Shown here: in pieces, positions 25,741 through 38,190 of the stretch
Position numbering within the stretch: position 1 is the first letter of the stretch
Layout of the letters: each line of letters starts with the position of its first letter
Assembly (NCBI RefSeq): GCF_037975245.1
Contig: NC_092567.1
Span: 479,501-543,500 of the forward strand
DNA: 64,000 bases
Direction: 5' to 3'
DNA from: Apostichopus japonicus
Taxonomy: Eukaryota > Echinodermata > Holothuroidea > Aspidochirotida > Stichopodidae
Notes under the pieces: model-generated
Seen by the model: the letters and a program-made list of their open reading frames with translations, nothing else
What the model was told of the DNA's origin: nothing
Database searches by the model: none
Made by a program: the position numbers and the translations under genes

Positions 25741-27812
25741 GGTGTGAGAGAGTGGAGTCAGACAGTGAGCAGGTGTTTGGGTTGGGGGAAGGGGGGGGGG
25801 CAGAGGAGAGAGTGACAAATTGGAGTGATAATGTTTTAGTGGTATCCATGCATGATTGTAGCAGCTCTGTGTCTAATCATAGGAGTTATATATGGAAACA
25901 AAGAGAGCTACATGGATAGTCTTTAAAGCACAGTGTGATCAGTGTCTTTGTGGTATCTTTGCATATGCAGGTAGGTTATATACTAGACAAGTGGTCAATG
26001 GACTAACCTATAAAAAATGACCCACATGCATAAAATGGCTGGCTGATTGGTTCAAGTATCGAAGCCTTTAATGTTTGGAATTGTTTTCTATGCATGCACA
26101 GATTATCAGTAAACTTACTGTAGGTTTGAATTGCTTTGGATGTACAGTAAATGCCTCTATTAGGCTCTATTTACATGACATATAGCAGCCTCCACCTTTA
26201 TAGCTCTTGCCCAATTGATTTACTCGTTAAGGATACTAACTTGTGCCAGCGTTTTTTACTGCACTGTCAAACAAGTGTTAATATTCAACCAATAGTAAAC
26301 AGATCAAAGTTTGAACCAAGTTTTAATATGCTTGTGAATGAGTTTGTCTTTTCACATAATTAGTTTAGTTTGTTAACAGCAACAGGTATACGTCTTCAGC
26401 TTGGGTAGTAAGCTATCGATGGATGCATAACAAGGTGTTGTGAAAGATTGTTAAGTATGTGCACTCACAACTTGGGTATCATAAATAACAGCAGTCTTGG
26501 AAGTATTAGTTTTGAAACATTGTCAACTTCCTGAATATTGGAAGTTTTACTCAAGAAGATACTACTATACATACAGGTAAGGGCATGGACAAACTTACTG
26601 ATCTACAGTTGAAAGGTATCCATGTAGCCTAGCCTTATTTTACATAGCAGACTGTAGTTTGATCTACAGTTGAAAGGTACAGTAGCCTAGCCTCATTTTA
26701 CATAGCAAACTGATCTACAGTTGAAAGATATCCATGTAGCTTAGCCTTATTTTACATATCTGTGTCTATATTTTCACTACTATACTAGAAATAACTTAAT
26801 ATGCAGTCATAAAATTGGGCTTAATTAATAGCTCATACAATAACAGTGTGTTCAATTTATGATCTTTACTTCTGAATCAGTGATAGGTTCATGTAACAAT
26901 CTGAGATAAATATACAGTAGTAGGTACTGTAGCCTACAATTTTATAACATCTTTGTCGGTTAGAAATTAACAACTGCTGTTGAGACATGCATTGCACTGT
27001 TCAAAGAGATTCTTCAAGAGTCTACAGTACTTGTTTGAGTTCAGTGAGTGGCTAGTTTGAGCATCCCACAAATGTTTGGACCATTGGGTCATATTTACCC
27101 TAAACATGAACCATCAAAAACAATCTTTATAATGCTTGGGGAAAAAAATGTTGAACTGATTTGCAGGTACTGTACGTTCCTCAAAACTACTGTTAGTCAC
27201 TACTTCACTGACATATAGAGAATACCGGTACTGCAATCCAAATATGAATTTAAAAATTGTGACTATTTAACCAAAAACAAGGAACAGGTTTGCATGGCTT
27301 TTACTGTTACAATAGGGAGTTGTTCTTTGATGAAAAAGTTGTAATTTAATACTCAGATCTGTGTAAACTACACCAATAGCAGTGCTCACTCAGCATATTT
27401 CACAACAAAACATGATCTTCTTTATATAATCTACAGTACTAGGTATCTTGGACTGCTTTATAACTGGTCAATAACACATTAAACAAAAGGTGTAAAATTA
27501 ATTATAAAATGGGAAATGTTACCCAGAATTTTGCCATTAAAAAGGAAGCTTTTGTCCATTAATTTATAACCCTGGAGTCAGGGAAATGTTTGGTTTCGGC
27601 AATGGTGGTGCCAGTTAGTCATTAATATAATTGGAAAACATTTTCAAGTTTGCTCATTATTACAGAACTGTTTTCTATGTCCCTGCTTCTTGGCTAGTGA
27701 TAATTTTTCAAAATAATAAACTAAAAGTCTCTTGATGGGCAAGTGGTACGACCGACCTTGCAGGGTGAATTGTTCAGGTTTGTAGGTTTGATTTTGCTTT
27801 CAATCGCAATTT
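25741..27812. other. Intron 1 spacer with a short 3-copy repeat
   Basis: A G-rich tract lies at about 25785-25800. At 26597-26762 a segment (GATCTACAGTTGAAAGGTA, then TAGCCTTATTTTACATA) is repeated three times at spacings of about 50 to 62 bases. No exon was recognised. Confidence 0.45.
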
Positions 27813-28202
27813 GGGATCTAACCAGGATTATGGATAGCATTAGGGATCTCACCAGGATTAGAGATACTATGTGGGATCTAACCAGGATTATTGATAGCAT
27901 TTGGGATCTAACCTTGATTAGAGATCTAGTATTAGAGATCTAACCAGGATTAGAGATATTATGTGGGATCTAACCAGGATTAGGGATAGCATTTAGGATC
28001 TAACCAGGATTAGGGATAGCATTTGGGATCTAACCAGGATTAGGGACAGCATTTGGGATCTAACCAGGATTAGGGATAGCATTTGGGATCTAACCAGGGT
28101 TAGGGATAGCATTAGGGATCTAATCAGGATTTAGGACAGCATTTGGGATTTAACCAGGATTAGGGATAGTATTTGGGATCTAACCAGGATTAGGGATAGC
28201 AT
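27813..28202. repeat. 30-bp minisatellite, about 13 copies, just upstream of exon 2
   Basis: The consensus unit GGGATCTAACCAGGATTAGG plus GATAGCATTT is 30 bases, a multiple of three. It therefore keeps a short frame open (27743-27943, repeating DLTRI) without being a gene. The array ends 195 bases before the acceptor of exon 2. Confidence 0.9.
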
Positions 28203-28397
28203 AAGGCTTAGATGAAGTTGGAAAAATGTGAAGACAAAATGTGAGGTCCATATTTTGTTCCATGATATTTATAACAATTGGCACATCAGTTAAAGAAAAT
28301 AAATTTTACTTCAGAAAATGAACCGTAAAGTCGACAGCCATCAGAGTCCACAACTTGTGTAAGCCTCATCTTGAGTAAGCCTCCTCATCTTGGTTAG

Positions 28398-28545
28398 AGT
28401 TGGAGGATGCTACGTCGTCATCGTCGAGGGTCAAACAGATCTCTGTTGTTAAGGAAAGTGAATAATGTGAAGGAATGGCAACACCTGATTGAGAAAGCCA
28501 GAGCTGAAAATCATACTTATGTGCAAATAACGGAAGAGCAGAAAG
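28398..28545 (+). CDS. OSBPL8: Exon 2, ORP5/8-like gene: basic and helical segment
   Basis: The exon lies between CTTGGTTAG and GTAAGC. It gives 49 codons plus one base, beginning SWRMLRRHRRGSNRSLLLRK and ending AENHTYVQITEEQK. The first third is strongly basic (eight Arg and one Lys in 20 residues). The rest (VKEWQHLIEKARAENHTY) looks helical. A basic cluster before the PH domain is a known feature of ORP5/8, where it helps bind acidic plasma-membrane lipids; that role is inferred here. The exon enters in phase 0 and leaves in phase 1 (AAA G|gtaagc), matching exons 1 and 3. It sits 195 bases downstream of a 30-bp tandem array. I do not recognise this segment by itself. An overlapping minus-strand open frame (28366-28569) is a shadow. 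Confidence 0.6.
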
Positions 28546-28869
28546 GTAAGCTGGGCATGTTGACTGCACAGCTGCTGCTTAGCAATATATGTAGAAATTA
28601 ATGCTTGAACATATCATCAGTGCTGAATCATGATATTAACAATCTGTCCCTGGGAATTAACCTGCTGGTTACTAATTTGACATGCATTACTGGTAATTTT
28701 AAAGAGGTAATACTAATTAATTTAAAGCAAGCTTTCATCACATACTGTATGCTCAGTACCATTGCACATAATTCACTACTTGTTAGCAATAGCTGTGAAA
28801 TCTAGTCTGTAGTTTTCTCATGGCTTTGATCTGGTGAATATTTTAACATAATACAGTAACAGTTCATTT

Positions 28870-29115
28870 GGTGGTAGGGGATGTAAGGGGAGGGTCCAGT
28901 TTGTAGCCTGGATGGATCAGGGTGTACATGTGGTGGTAGGGGTTGTAAGGGGAGTGTCCAGTTTGTAGCCTGGATGGATCAGGGTGTACATGTGGTGGTA
29001 GGGGATGTAACGGGAGTGTCCAGTTTGTAGCCTGGATGGATCATGGTGTACATGTGGTGGTAGGGGTTGTAAGGGGAGTGTCCAGTTTGTAGCCTGGATG
29101 GATCAGGTTGTACAT
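28870..29115. repeat. 62-bp tandem repeat, 4 copies
   Basis: GGTGGTAGGGG starts at 28870, 28932, 28994 and 29056. Each unit continues through GTCCAGTTTGTAGCCTGGAT and ends GTGTACATGT. Confidence 0.92.
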
Positions 29116-29946
29116 GATGGAATTGTAGTAGAAGTACTGTATACACTTGTTCCATATATCATTCTATAGATAAATGTGACAGTATGTACCCAAGCACTGT
29201 ACTGAAGGACCCAGCTTTATTTCTCTCAATACTTGCTCCAGCATATACGTATGTTAAAACATCTCCTTTTTTTCGAAAGATAAAACTTTGCCTTTTATGT
29301 CATGGTTACCTGCAAACCAAAGGCAATTAAAACTAACTCACGTCTGAATGTTGGTACAGTATATATATTCCCTGTTACACTGTCCATTGGTATAAACATG
29401 CAACCTGGGATGTTTTGCCAGGAGCAATGAAAACACCTTGCTGGGTACAGGGCTTTATTTGATTAGAGAGCAGTTTTCAATACTTCTTCCTGGTTATAAC
29501 ACACTTGAGGCTTTTAGAGAGTATGTATGCACGACTGGTGGATACTTCCTACAGGTGTACATATATACTGCATTGCTGTTGTTATTACAGCATTGCCTGT
29601 GATGGGATAATGTGATTTATATTGTGGAAATACATAGTTTACCATAGTGTGTAGGAACTATCTGAAGCTTATAGAGTGAATTGGCGAGATGTCTATATAG
29701 TGTGATGGTGATATTACTGGTAAGTCTGATGTGATATTTCTTTTATGGGCTAATGTAGACTTGTACTGAGTCTGTACTTGTATTCTAGCATACAGTATAT
29801 ATATTACAGTAGCTTAGAAACTGTAATGGTACTCAGCCTTATGGGTAATTGTATCTAACTCATACTTTAATGTGCATTATGTGCTCTAAGATCTAATTAT
29901 GCAAAATTATGTACGCATACTGATGCTTAGAGCCTTAACTGTAGTA

Positions 29947-30112
29947 CCCATACCAAGAGAAATAATTACTACTTATAGCAAGGGAATAAGTACTATTTGT
30001 ACTCATAGCAAGGGAATAAGTACTACTTATTTTCATCACAAGGGAATAAGTACTAGTTGTACTCATAGCAAGAGAAATAATTAGTACACTTGTACTCATA
30101 CCAAGAGAAATA
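29947..30112. repeat. 30-bp tandem repeat, 5 to 6 copies
   Basis: ACTCATAGCAAGGGAATAAG plus TACTATTTGT repeats with variants (TTTCATCACA, ACCAAGAGAA). The open frame 29899-30084 is a repeat translation. Confidence 0.85.
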
Positions 30113-30207
30113 GATCCAGTCCTTTAATGGAATTCATTGGCATTGACTTGTAGATTTTGGAGCATTTGTCCAGGTACATAGCTATGTTACTGTAGTAACT
30201 GTAGAGT

Positions 30208-31852
30208 GTAGACAACATACTATGTGAACAGTAGCCCTTGGTTGACCGTAGACAACATACTATGTGAACAGTAGCCCTTGGTTGACTGTAGACAACATAC
30301 TATGTGAACAGTAGCCCTTGGTTGACTGTAGACAACATACTATGTGAACAGTAGCCCTTGGTTGACTGTAGACAACATACTATGTGAACAGTAGCCCTTG
30401 GTTGACTATAGACAACATACTATGTGAACAGTAGCCCTTGGTTGACTGTAGACAACACACTGTACTATGTGAACAGTAGCCCTTGGTTGAAGTCCTGTAG
30501 ACAACATACTACAGTATGTGAACAGTAGCCCTTGGTTGACTGTAGACAACATACTATGTGAACAGTAGCCCTTGGTTGACTGTAGACAACACACTGTACT
30601 ATGTGAACAGTAGCCCTTGGTTGAAGTCCTGTAGACAACATACTATGTGAACAGTAGCCCTTGGTTTACTGTACAGACAACATACTATGTGAACAGTAGC
30701 CCTTGGTTGACTGTAGACAACACGCTGTACTATGTGAACAGTAGCCCTTGGTTGAAGTCCTGTAGACAACATTCTATGTAAACAGTAGCCCTTGGTTGAC
30801 TGTAGACAACATACTACACTACAGTATGTGAACAGTAGCCCTTGGTTGACTGTAGACAACATACTGTACTATGTGAACAGTAGCCCTTGGTTGACTGTAG
30901 ACAACATACTGTACTATGTGAACAGTAGCCCTTGGTTGACTGTAGACAACATACTATGTGAACAGTAGCCCTTGGGTGACTGTAGACAACATACTATGTG
31001 AACAGTAGCCCTTGGTTGACTGTAGACAACATACTATGTGAACAGTAGCCCTTGGTTGACTGTAGACAACATACTGTACTATGTGAACAGTAGCCCTTGG
31101 TTGACTGTAGACAACACACTGTACTATGTGAACAGTAGCCCTTGGTTGACTGTAGACAACATACTATGTGAACAGTAGCCCTTGGTTGACTGTAGACAAC
31201 AAACTACAGTATGTGAACAGTAGCCCTTGGTTGACTGTAGACAACACACTGTACTATGTGAACAGTGGCCCTTGGTTGACTGTAGACAACACACTGTACT
31301 ATGTGAACAGTAGCCCTTGGTTGACTGTAGACAACATACTATGTGAACAGCCCTTGGTTGACTGTAGACAACATACTATGTGAACAGTAGCCCTTGGTTG
31401 ACTGTAGACAACATACTATGTGAACAGTAGCCCTTGGTTGACTGTAGACAACATACTATGTGAACAGTAGCACTTGGTTGACTATAGACAACATACTATG
31501 TGAACAGTAGCCCTTGGTTGACTGTAGACAACATACTATGTGAACAGTAGCCCTTGGTTGACTGTAGACAACACACTGTACTATGTGAACAGTAGCCCTT
31601 GGTTGACTGTAGACAACATACTATGTGAACAGTAGCCCTTGGTTGACTGTAGACAACACACTGTACTATGTGAACAGTAGCCCTTGGTTGACTGTAGACA
31701 ACATACTATGTGAACAGTAGCCCTTGGTTGACTGTAGACAACATACTATGTGAACAGTAGCCCTTGGTTGACTGTAGACAACATACTATGTGAACAGTAG
31801 CCCTTGGTTGACTGTAGACAACATACTACTGTATGTGAACAGTAGCGCTTAT
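30208..31852. repeat. 40-bp minisatellite, about 39 copies
   Basis: The unit is GTAGACAACATACTATGTGA followed by ACAGTAGCCCTTGGTTGACT. Variants carry a 6-base insertion (ACACTGTACTATG) or a GAAGTCCT junction, and these two variants tend to occur together. Frames on both strands within it are repeat artefacts. It lies in intron 2. Confidence 0.95.
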
Positions 31853-33322
31853 TTGATCCTTCTGTTATGTGGACACGCTGGATGTAAAGATTTTCAGACA
31901 ATAGCAGACACCAGTTTGTTTCATATGTGTGGTCTATTATATACAGTAGTGTCTTCTTTTGTAGTTTCTGTTTGCACACATATAAGATATTTATTTATAA
32001 CTCTGAAGTATTTGCCATATCATCCCATATTATGATGTGGTACCTTACTATATATATATGTATAGGCATGACTATCTTGAGACTTGCTAGAGTTTATTGT
32101 GTTAAAAACTGTATACACTTTGTATTAAGCTGCAGTACATATTGGAACATAGTAGGAATAATTAAAATGTTAACTTACATTGTGAACTTATGAGCTTACT
32201 TCGTACTGTAAGCTCATATAATGGGAATCTTTGATGAACCTCTTAAGATATAATACTTCTTAGATTGAAATTTGTATCTCCCGGGGGGGGGGGGGAGGGG
32301 GATTTCACTTTTTTGTGCCAGTACATACAGTAGGATCTGAAACATACCTTTAGTTTCTATTTATGTTTCTTAATACATATTTTCAAAGTAGAATGTTTTA
32401 TAGTGTTGATGTTGAAACCAGTGATATCATGTTAGGTCATTATAAAAGTTTCAGTTTCATAAAACCCATATCCATTGTATATATGAAAAAAAAAATCATG
32501 AGAAATTGAAGCACATATGCCACACAGTAGTTATGCTTGCTGAAGTATTTAGACTTACTCAAGTCTTTAGACTTGCTCAAATCTTTAGCCTGGTTTGTGA
32601 ATTCAAGTAACATCCTGTGATATCTCCTAATTTGCTGTTTTCTTCAACTTTTTAGAAGGAAGTTATTCATCACAGCAGTTTTTGTCACATGATGATGGCT
32701 TGGGTTATGCTATTAAGTGTGGTTTACCATCATAGATATTATCGTTAAATTTCTCATTATGAAACTCACAGCTTGCGTACATGTAGCACATGCCTTTAAA
32801 TAGAGTAGTGTTAGCTCTCTCTGGTAGGGATTAATTTTATCTAGTGTTTCATAATATTGTAACTGCTACACAAAGTTATATATATAAATTCATCATTCTC
32901 TATGTTAAAACAGGAAGGTCTAACATAATTTCTCAATGTTCAAAAGAACAACCGCAGACAAAGTGTTTACTGTTTTCTTAAACATTTTTTCTGTTTGTCC
33001 GAGGGACAATCAGGCCCCTTGCCTTTTGCCTGATGATAAAAACTAACTGTAGTTGTCCCTCAGACGACCTCTAAAGCTGATTTTCATTGTCTGAACAGAA
33101 ATTTAGTTGTCAAGACGACCGGACCACCATAAAAAAAATTGCCTTGACTGTGTAGGTGAATGGTGACATTAAAAATTTGTGACTCTCTGTTTTAATCATA
33201 GACTTTCTCTGTTTTAACACCTTTCTAGTCCATTTATGCCAATTCATATATGCTGCATTTATTTCTGCTACATGTTGTGTGTATCTCGTGCTGCTCTGAT
33301 ACTGCTCTTCATATAGCCATAT
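31853..33322. other. Intron 2 spacer, nothing recognised
   Basis: AT-rich, with a G-run at about 32283-32296 and a short inverted pair (GTCCGAGGGACAA near 32997, TTGTCCCTCAGAC near 33053). No exon was seen. Confidence 0.4.
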
Positions 33323-34190
33323 GTGCATGGTAACATTGTAGTTCTATCAAGCACACTATGTACTACATACTGTATATTTGTGCATGGTAACATTGTAGAA
33401 TCAAGCACACTATGTACTACATACTGTATATTTGTGCATGGTAACATTGTAGAATCAAGCACACTATGTACTACATACTGTATATTTGTACATGGTAACA
33501 TTGTAGAATCAAGCACACTATGTACTACATACTGTATATTTGTGCATGGTAACATTGTAGAATCAAGCACGCTATGTACTACATACTGTATATTTGTGCA
33601 TGGTAACATTGTAGAATCAAGCACACTATGTACTACATGCTGTATATTTGTGCATGGTAACATTGTAGAATCAAGCACAGCACACTATGTACTACATACT
33701 GTATATTTGTGCATGGTAACATTGTAGAATCAAGCACACTATGTACTACATACTGTATATTTGTGCATGGTAACATTGTAGAATCAAGCACGCTATGTAC
33801 TACATACTGTACATTTGTGCATGGTAACATTGTAGAATCAAGCACACTATGTACTACATACTGTATATTTGTGCATGGTAACATTGTAGAATCAAGCACA
33901 CTATGTACTACATACTGTATATTTGTGCATGGTAACATTGTAGAATCAAGCACAGCACACTATGTACTACATACTGTACATTTGTGCATGTTAACATTAT
34001 AGAATCAAGTACACTATGTACTACATACTGTATATTTGTGCATGGTAACATTGTAGAATCAAGCACAGCACACTATGTACTACATACTGTATATTTGTGC
34101 ATGGTAACATTGTAGAATCAAGCACACTATGTACTACATACTGTATATTTGTGCACATGTGGTAACATTATAGAATCAAGTACTGTACTG
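33323..34190. repeat. 54-bp minisatellite, about 16 copies
   Basis: The unit GTGCATGGTAACATTGTAGA, ATCAAGCACACTATGTACTA, CATACTGTATATTT is 54 bases, so frames of 97 to 136 codons stay open on both strands by chance. Several units carry an extra CAGCA (GCACAGCACAC). The frames at 33268-34002 should not be read as genes. Confidence 0.95.
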
Positions 34191-35518
34191 AATGTATGTA
34201 TGTACAGTACTACATACTGTACAGTACTATATATAGCTGACCAGCTCATCACAATTGTACATGTATGCTGCACAGTTTTCAATGCTTGCTAGACTAATAG
34301 AAAAGTCATATCCTACTAGACATCCTACTAGACTTTTATTGATGAAATAATTACATTAAGACTCATCTACTTCCAATTTATATGTTTGAGCAGTAGATGC
34401 CAAATCCATACCCTGGAAGGTGTTAATTCATACATTACATTGGTCTGATACGTAGCGTTTTTATATCCAATTTATTTATCCAATGCAGATCCCACTGCTA
34501 TGTAGTATGAAGTAAGAGGTGAAACTGTGCAGTTCCCACTGTTATGTAAGGTACAAGCTACCTGTACATCCACAATATGACAAACAGCATGTTATAACCC
34601 TTATTCATTGTTTTATTTTAGATTTTATCCATTATTATAAAATTGCAACAATGAGTTTCCCTGGTTGTGTGCAGAAGAGTAGCAACATTTGTGATCATAT
34701 CTTTTAATTTGAGAGAAATACTTGATAACTGCATTGTCAAATGTTGGATACTGTTGGGCAGAAAGAAGTCTTTTAATACCACATGCCCATTTTCTGTGCA
34801 GGTAGATAATACATGCTGTATAATTCCTGTGAACGAGAAATCTGTAAAATTAAGGTGAATTTCTACCAGTCTGTGATTTTTTTAAAAACTGTTCTGCTTT
34901 ACAAGTTGCCATGGCAAAATAAACAAATAAGAAGCAAATTTGTCTCTCTTCTTGACGTTTTGGTAATTTTTTTTTTCCTTCAATAATTGACATTACTGTA
35001 TATTTTATTATTGAATCATCTCAGATACCAGCTGCTCATTTAGTTATTAAATGATGATATATGGGCATGACATGTAGCTACTAATGTATAACAAGCTCTA
35101 ATTGGATGTGGCCTTTGAACAGTAAACTAATTGATAACGTCAAGGTTTGTAGTTTGACAAGGGGATAAGGGCTGTCATGACATTTAAAGGCTGCAATGAA
35201 GCTACAGAAAAAAACACTGTAATTTGAATACTTTAGTCAGAATGTTGTACAGCAACAGTGCTAATACATAATAACATCATGTGACTTGTTGATGATGTCA
35301 TAGAGGTGAAATGTATACTGACTGACTGATACACACTTTTCTTCAATGGGAATGTCAGTGAACCAGAGTGTGCAGTAGCACAGTACAGTACTTGTTATGA
35401 CTAAATTGACAATGTTGGTATTGAAAGCATCACTTAACAATAAGCCTATCATAGTAAAGAATGAATATTCATGAATATGTACATAGGATATCCTTCAGGT
35501 TTGAGATGTACATTACAC
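34191..35518. other. Intron 2 spacer, nothing recognised
   Basis: AT-rich, with a TACTGTA-rich patch at 34180-34240. The short frames 34519-34707 and 34667-34858 show no family resemblance. Confidence 0.4.
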
Positions 35519-36659
35519 TGGTGGGTCATTCCATGTCAAATCAACCAGTGGTCCCCAGGTGACCCTCTCAGATTTAGATGAAACTTCATCAGAATGATGG
35601 AGTATGTCCCAAATGAACACACACAAAAAATTAAAATCATACTCCATGTCGTTTTCGAGATATGGCCCGTTGAAATTTGGTCGTTGTGGCCATTTTGCTC
35701 GTTTGCGATTCGCAAAAAGTGACTTTTGTGATATTTTCCGACTTTTAAAGCTCATAATTCAGTCTTTGTACCAGGTAGAGAGCTCAAATTTGGTATTCTA
35801 TCTTACTTCTGGCCAAAATTCATGAATCTGCACTCAATTTAACTGTATCTCCTTTATTTTTCTGGTTATGATCACCCAAAGTAGGCACTTTGTTCTGTCA
35901 AAAATGTTTTTTGTGATTTTTAAGGTCACCCTGTGCCCACATGAGAGGTCATATGAATCCTATATTCCTTGGGTATTATCTATGGTTGCATGTCTATACC
36001 CATAAGCAATTATAAGCCCACCAATGCATTAATTAAGAAATGGCATGTGCCCAAAGTTGGCTCTAGCCAGAAAAAGGTCAAAAAGACCCCGCCCTTCTTG
36101 ACCCCGGTTGACCCCGCGATCAATTGAAACATTTATTGAAATTTACACCAGTTAAATATATATATTATATCTACCTGTACATCAAATTTCAGCTTTGGCA
36201 CTCAACTACTTCATGGTATGGTGGCAATTTGAATATGAGACGTTTTTCGCACATTTTTTAATCTCAAGCTTATATATTTGTCATGTAATCATAGTATAAT
36301 AATGAGTGATATGATCATTGTATCCTCGTTTCAGTCAGCTGAATCAAAATGTAACATAACAAATTGTTTTAGGTCAAATTAATGACATTTAATCACATCA
36401 TTAATGATTCACGCACATTTAAATTACTTATATACTGTCACAACTCTCAAGAGGCCAGTCCTGGGATCATAAGGAATGTCATTGAAATGCTTCAATGTCC
36501 TTACAATTTTCTTACCACACATGGATATACAAGTAAACAAGTTTAGCACACTTTAATTCCTTTTACTTGATGAATGGTTGCAGTGTGGCTTGATATACAA
36601 GTTAGCACACTTTAATTTGTTTACTTGATGAATGCTTGCAGTTTGGCTGGAATGGTCTT

Positions 36660-37060
36660 TTAAGTCTAATTCATAATGGAGAGTGTACTGGCGGCCTCCA
36701 TGTCCCTGTAACTCTGGAGCACTGATGACACAAATAATAGTTTAGAATGGTATCCAACAATTATTGTGGGTGTTTTGTGGACAAGAAACTGCATTGGAGT
36801 TCTTGGTTTGTTTCATTAACTTCACAGAGACATCATTTTCTTCCTCTGAAATTTCCACTATATACCAATGTACCACTCATTGTCGTACATTCCAGCGATG
36901 TAACGCCTGGTTGGTACTCTTTCGTGTCAGCCTGAGGTTGAATATTAGCAGAAATGGATTCTCTCTCTTCTGCATGGTCTCTAATGGGCACAATTTTGCA
37001 GTGGTTGGTCATTGGAGAGTCGCCACTTCTCAATCTTTCCAACATCAATGGGTATAAAAA
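36660..37060 (-). pseudogene. Broken coding remnant with an SH3/Tudor-like WYIG motif
   Basis: Read on the minus strand, one frame gives RRYIAGMYDNEWYIGI, and after a one-base shift IVEISEEENDVSVKLMKQ, followed by NNCWIPF and a stop. The pattern (basic entry, YD-x-x-WYIG-V-V, acidic turn, V-V-KLM, CW-P-F) resembles a small beta-barrel domain found in many transposon-encoded and uncharacterised animal proteins. This is pattern recognition from memory, not a search. A frameshift and stops make it a pseudogene. It lies inside the 3.8-kb inverted-arm element and may be what remains of its own protein. Confidence 0.5.
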
Positions 37061-37684
37061 TGTGATGAGATGATATTCCTGCTATAGTTTATGGTGGTGT
37101 CTGCACATGACACACTGGTAGTATTGTTCTAGAATGTAGTGTCTACATGTGACACACAGGTGATATTGTTCAAAAGGTTTATACAAATGATTTACCAGTG
37201 TTTGTATAGCATGAGGAAAAAAAAGGGGGACTGGGTTAGGTTAAAGCAGCATTTTGCGTCCTTTTCTATGGTTTTTTTCAACCTCACTGATTCCTCGATG
37301 CCATAACAACATACATAACTAAATCTATTTAAATCTTACTTCATATGGTGGCATAAAAGTCGAAAACTTTACAACTTTTAACTTTGTATTTCTCGAAGAT
37401 ATTTTCCGTTGGGATCCCAATAAACCACTCCCATAATATGAATATTTAAAAGCTACGAACCTCATTGATTGATATGTACTACAATACCATGCTTGATTTG
37501 TGTATGGCAGTTGAACCAGGGAGTTGTAAGAGTACCAGCGTGCTGGTTGTACCAAGTTACCAACTCAACGTTTTTGAATCTTTATTTAGCAACGGCTCAA
37601 AACTAAACCTGCATCTCTGATTGGTTGAGTTCAAACTAGTGGATTGGGGGAACTGTATGCGATTAATATAAAATACTGTATATG

Positions 37685-38190
37685 TTAAAAATGAGCATAA
37701 TCTAAGCATTCTGGGGAAATTTACATTCAATTCCTATGTACCGTTTTTGAGATATTGACAGTTGAAGTTATCTGATATTCTACCAAAGTGAACTTGAGCA
37801 AACAGGTGTAATGTCACAGTTGCACACTGACAAATAATGTTTTCTTTTTTCTTTATTTTTCAGTCTATTGATTTGACCTTGATTGGATATGGTTACTAGT
37901 TTGTCTAAAGGGGATGTGAAGATTATAAAATACCAAAACCTATGGTAATTTAACATTATGGATGCATCCAATTGTGGAGTATAAAATTAGACATAAATTT
38001 TAAAGAAAAAACTTTAGAAAATAAGAAAATAACTTTACTTATCATAGTGCAACAATGACGTCAAACCTGTTTGCTCCTAGTTCACTTTAAGTACCAAAGG
38101 TGGCAACTTCAACTGTCAATATCTCAAAAAAGATACATAGGAATTGAATGCAAATTTCATCAGAATGCTTGGATTATATTCCTCTTTAAA
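37685..38190. repeat. Inner inverted repeat within the 3.8-kb element
   Basis: About 37685-37830 (AAGCATTCTGG..., TTGAGATATTGACAGTTGAAG, AGTGAACTTGAGCAAACAGG) is imperfectly inverted at about 38040-38190. The spacer is ~210 bases. It could be a nested foldback insertion. Confidence 0.7.

Noticed and set aside
28366-28569. Minus-strand frame over exon 2
   Set aside because: Shadow of the + strand exon, which has proper splice sites and joins neighbours in phase.
30208-31852. CRISPR-like regular repeats
   Set aside because: Units are contiguous with no unique spacers, in an animal-type genome; it is a minisatellite.
33268-34002. Several 97 to 136 codon frames on both strands
   Set aside because: All are translations of the 54-bp minisatellite.
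35513-35755. Minus-strand frame starting MSFKSRKISQKS, repeated at 39054-39326 on plus
   Set aside because: It is the same sequence in both inverted arms of a transposon; an arm sequence rather than two genes.
36747-37057. Plus-strand frames inside the inverted-arm element
   Set aside because: The opposite strand carries the better supported, though broken, WYIG-motif coding remnant.
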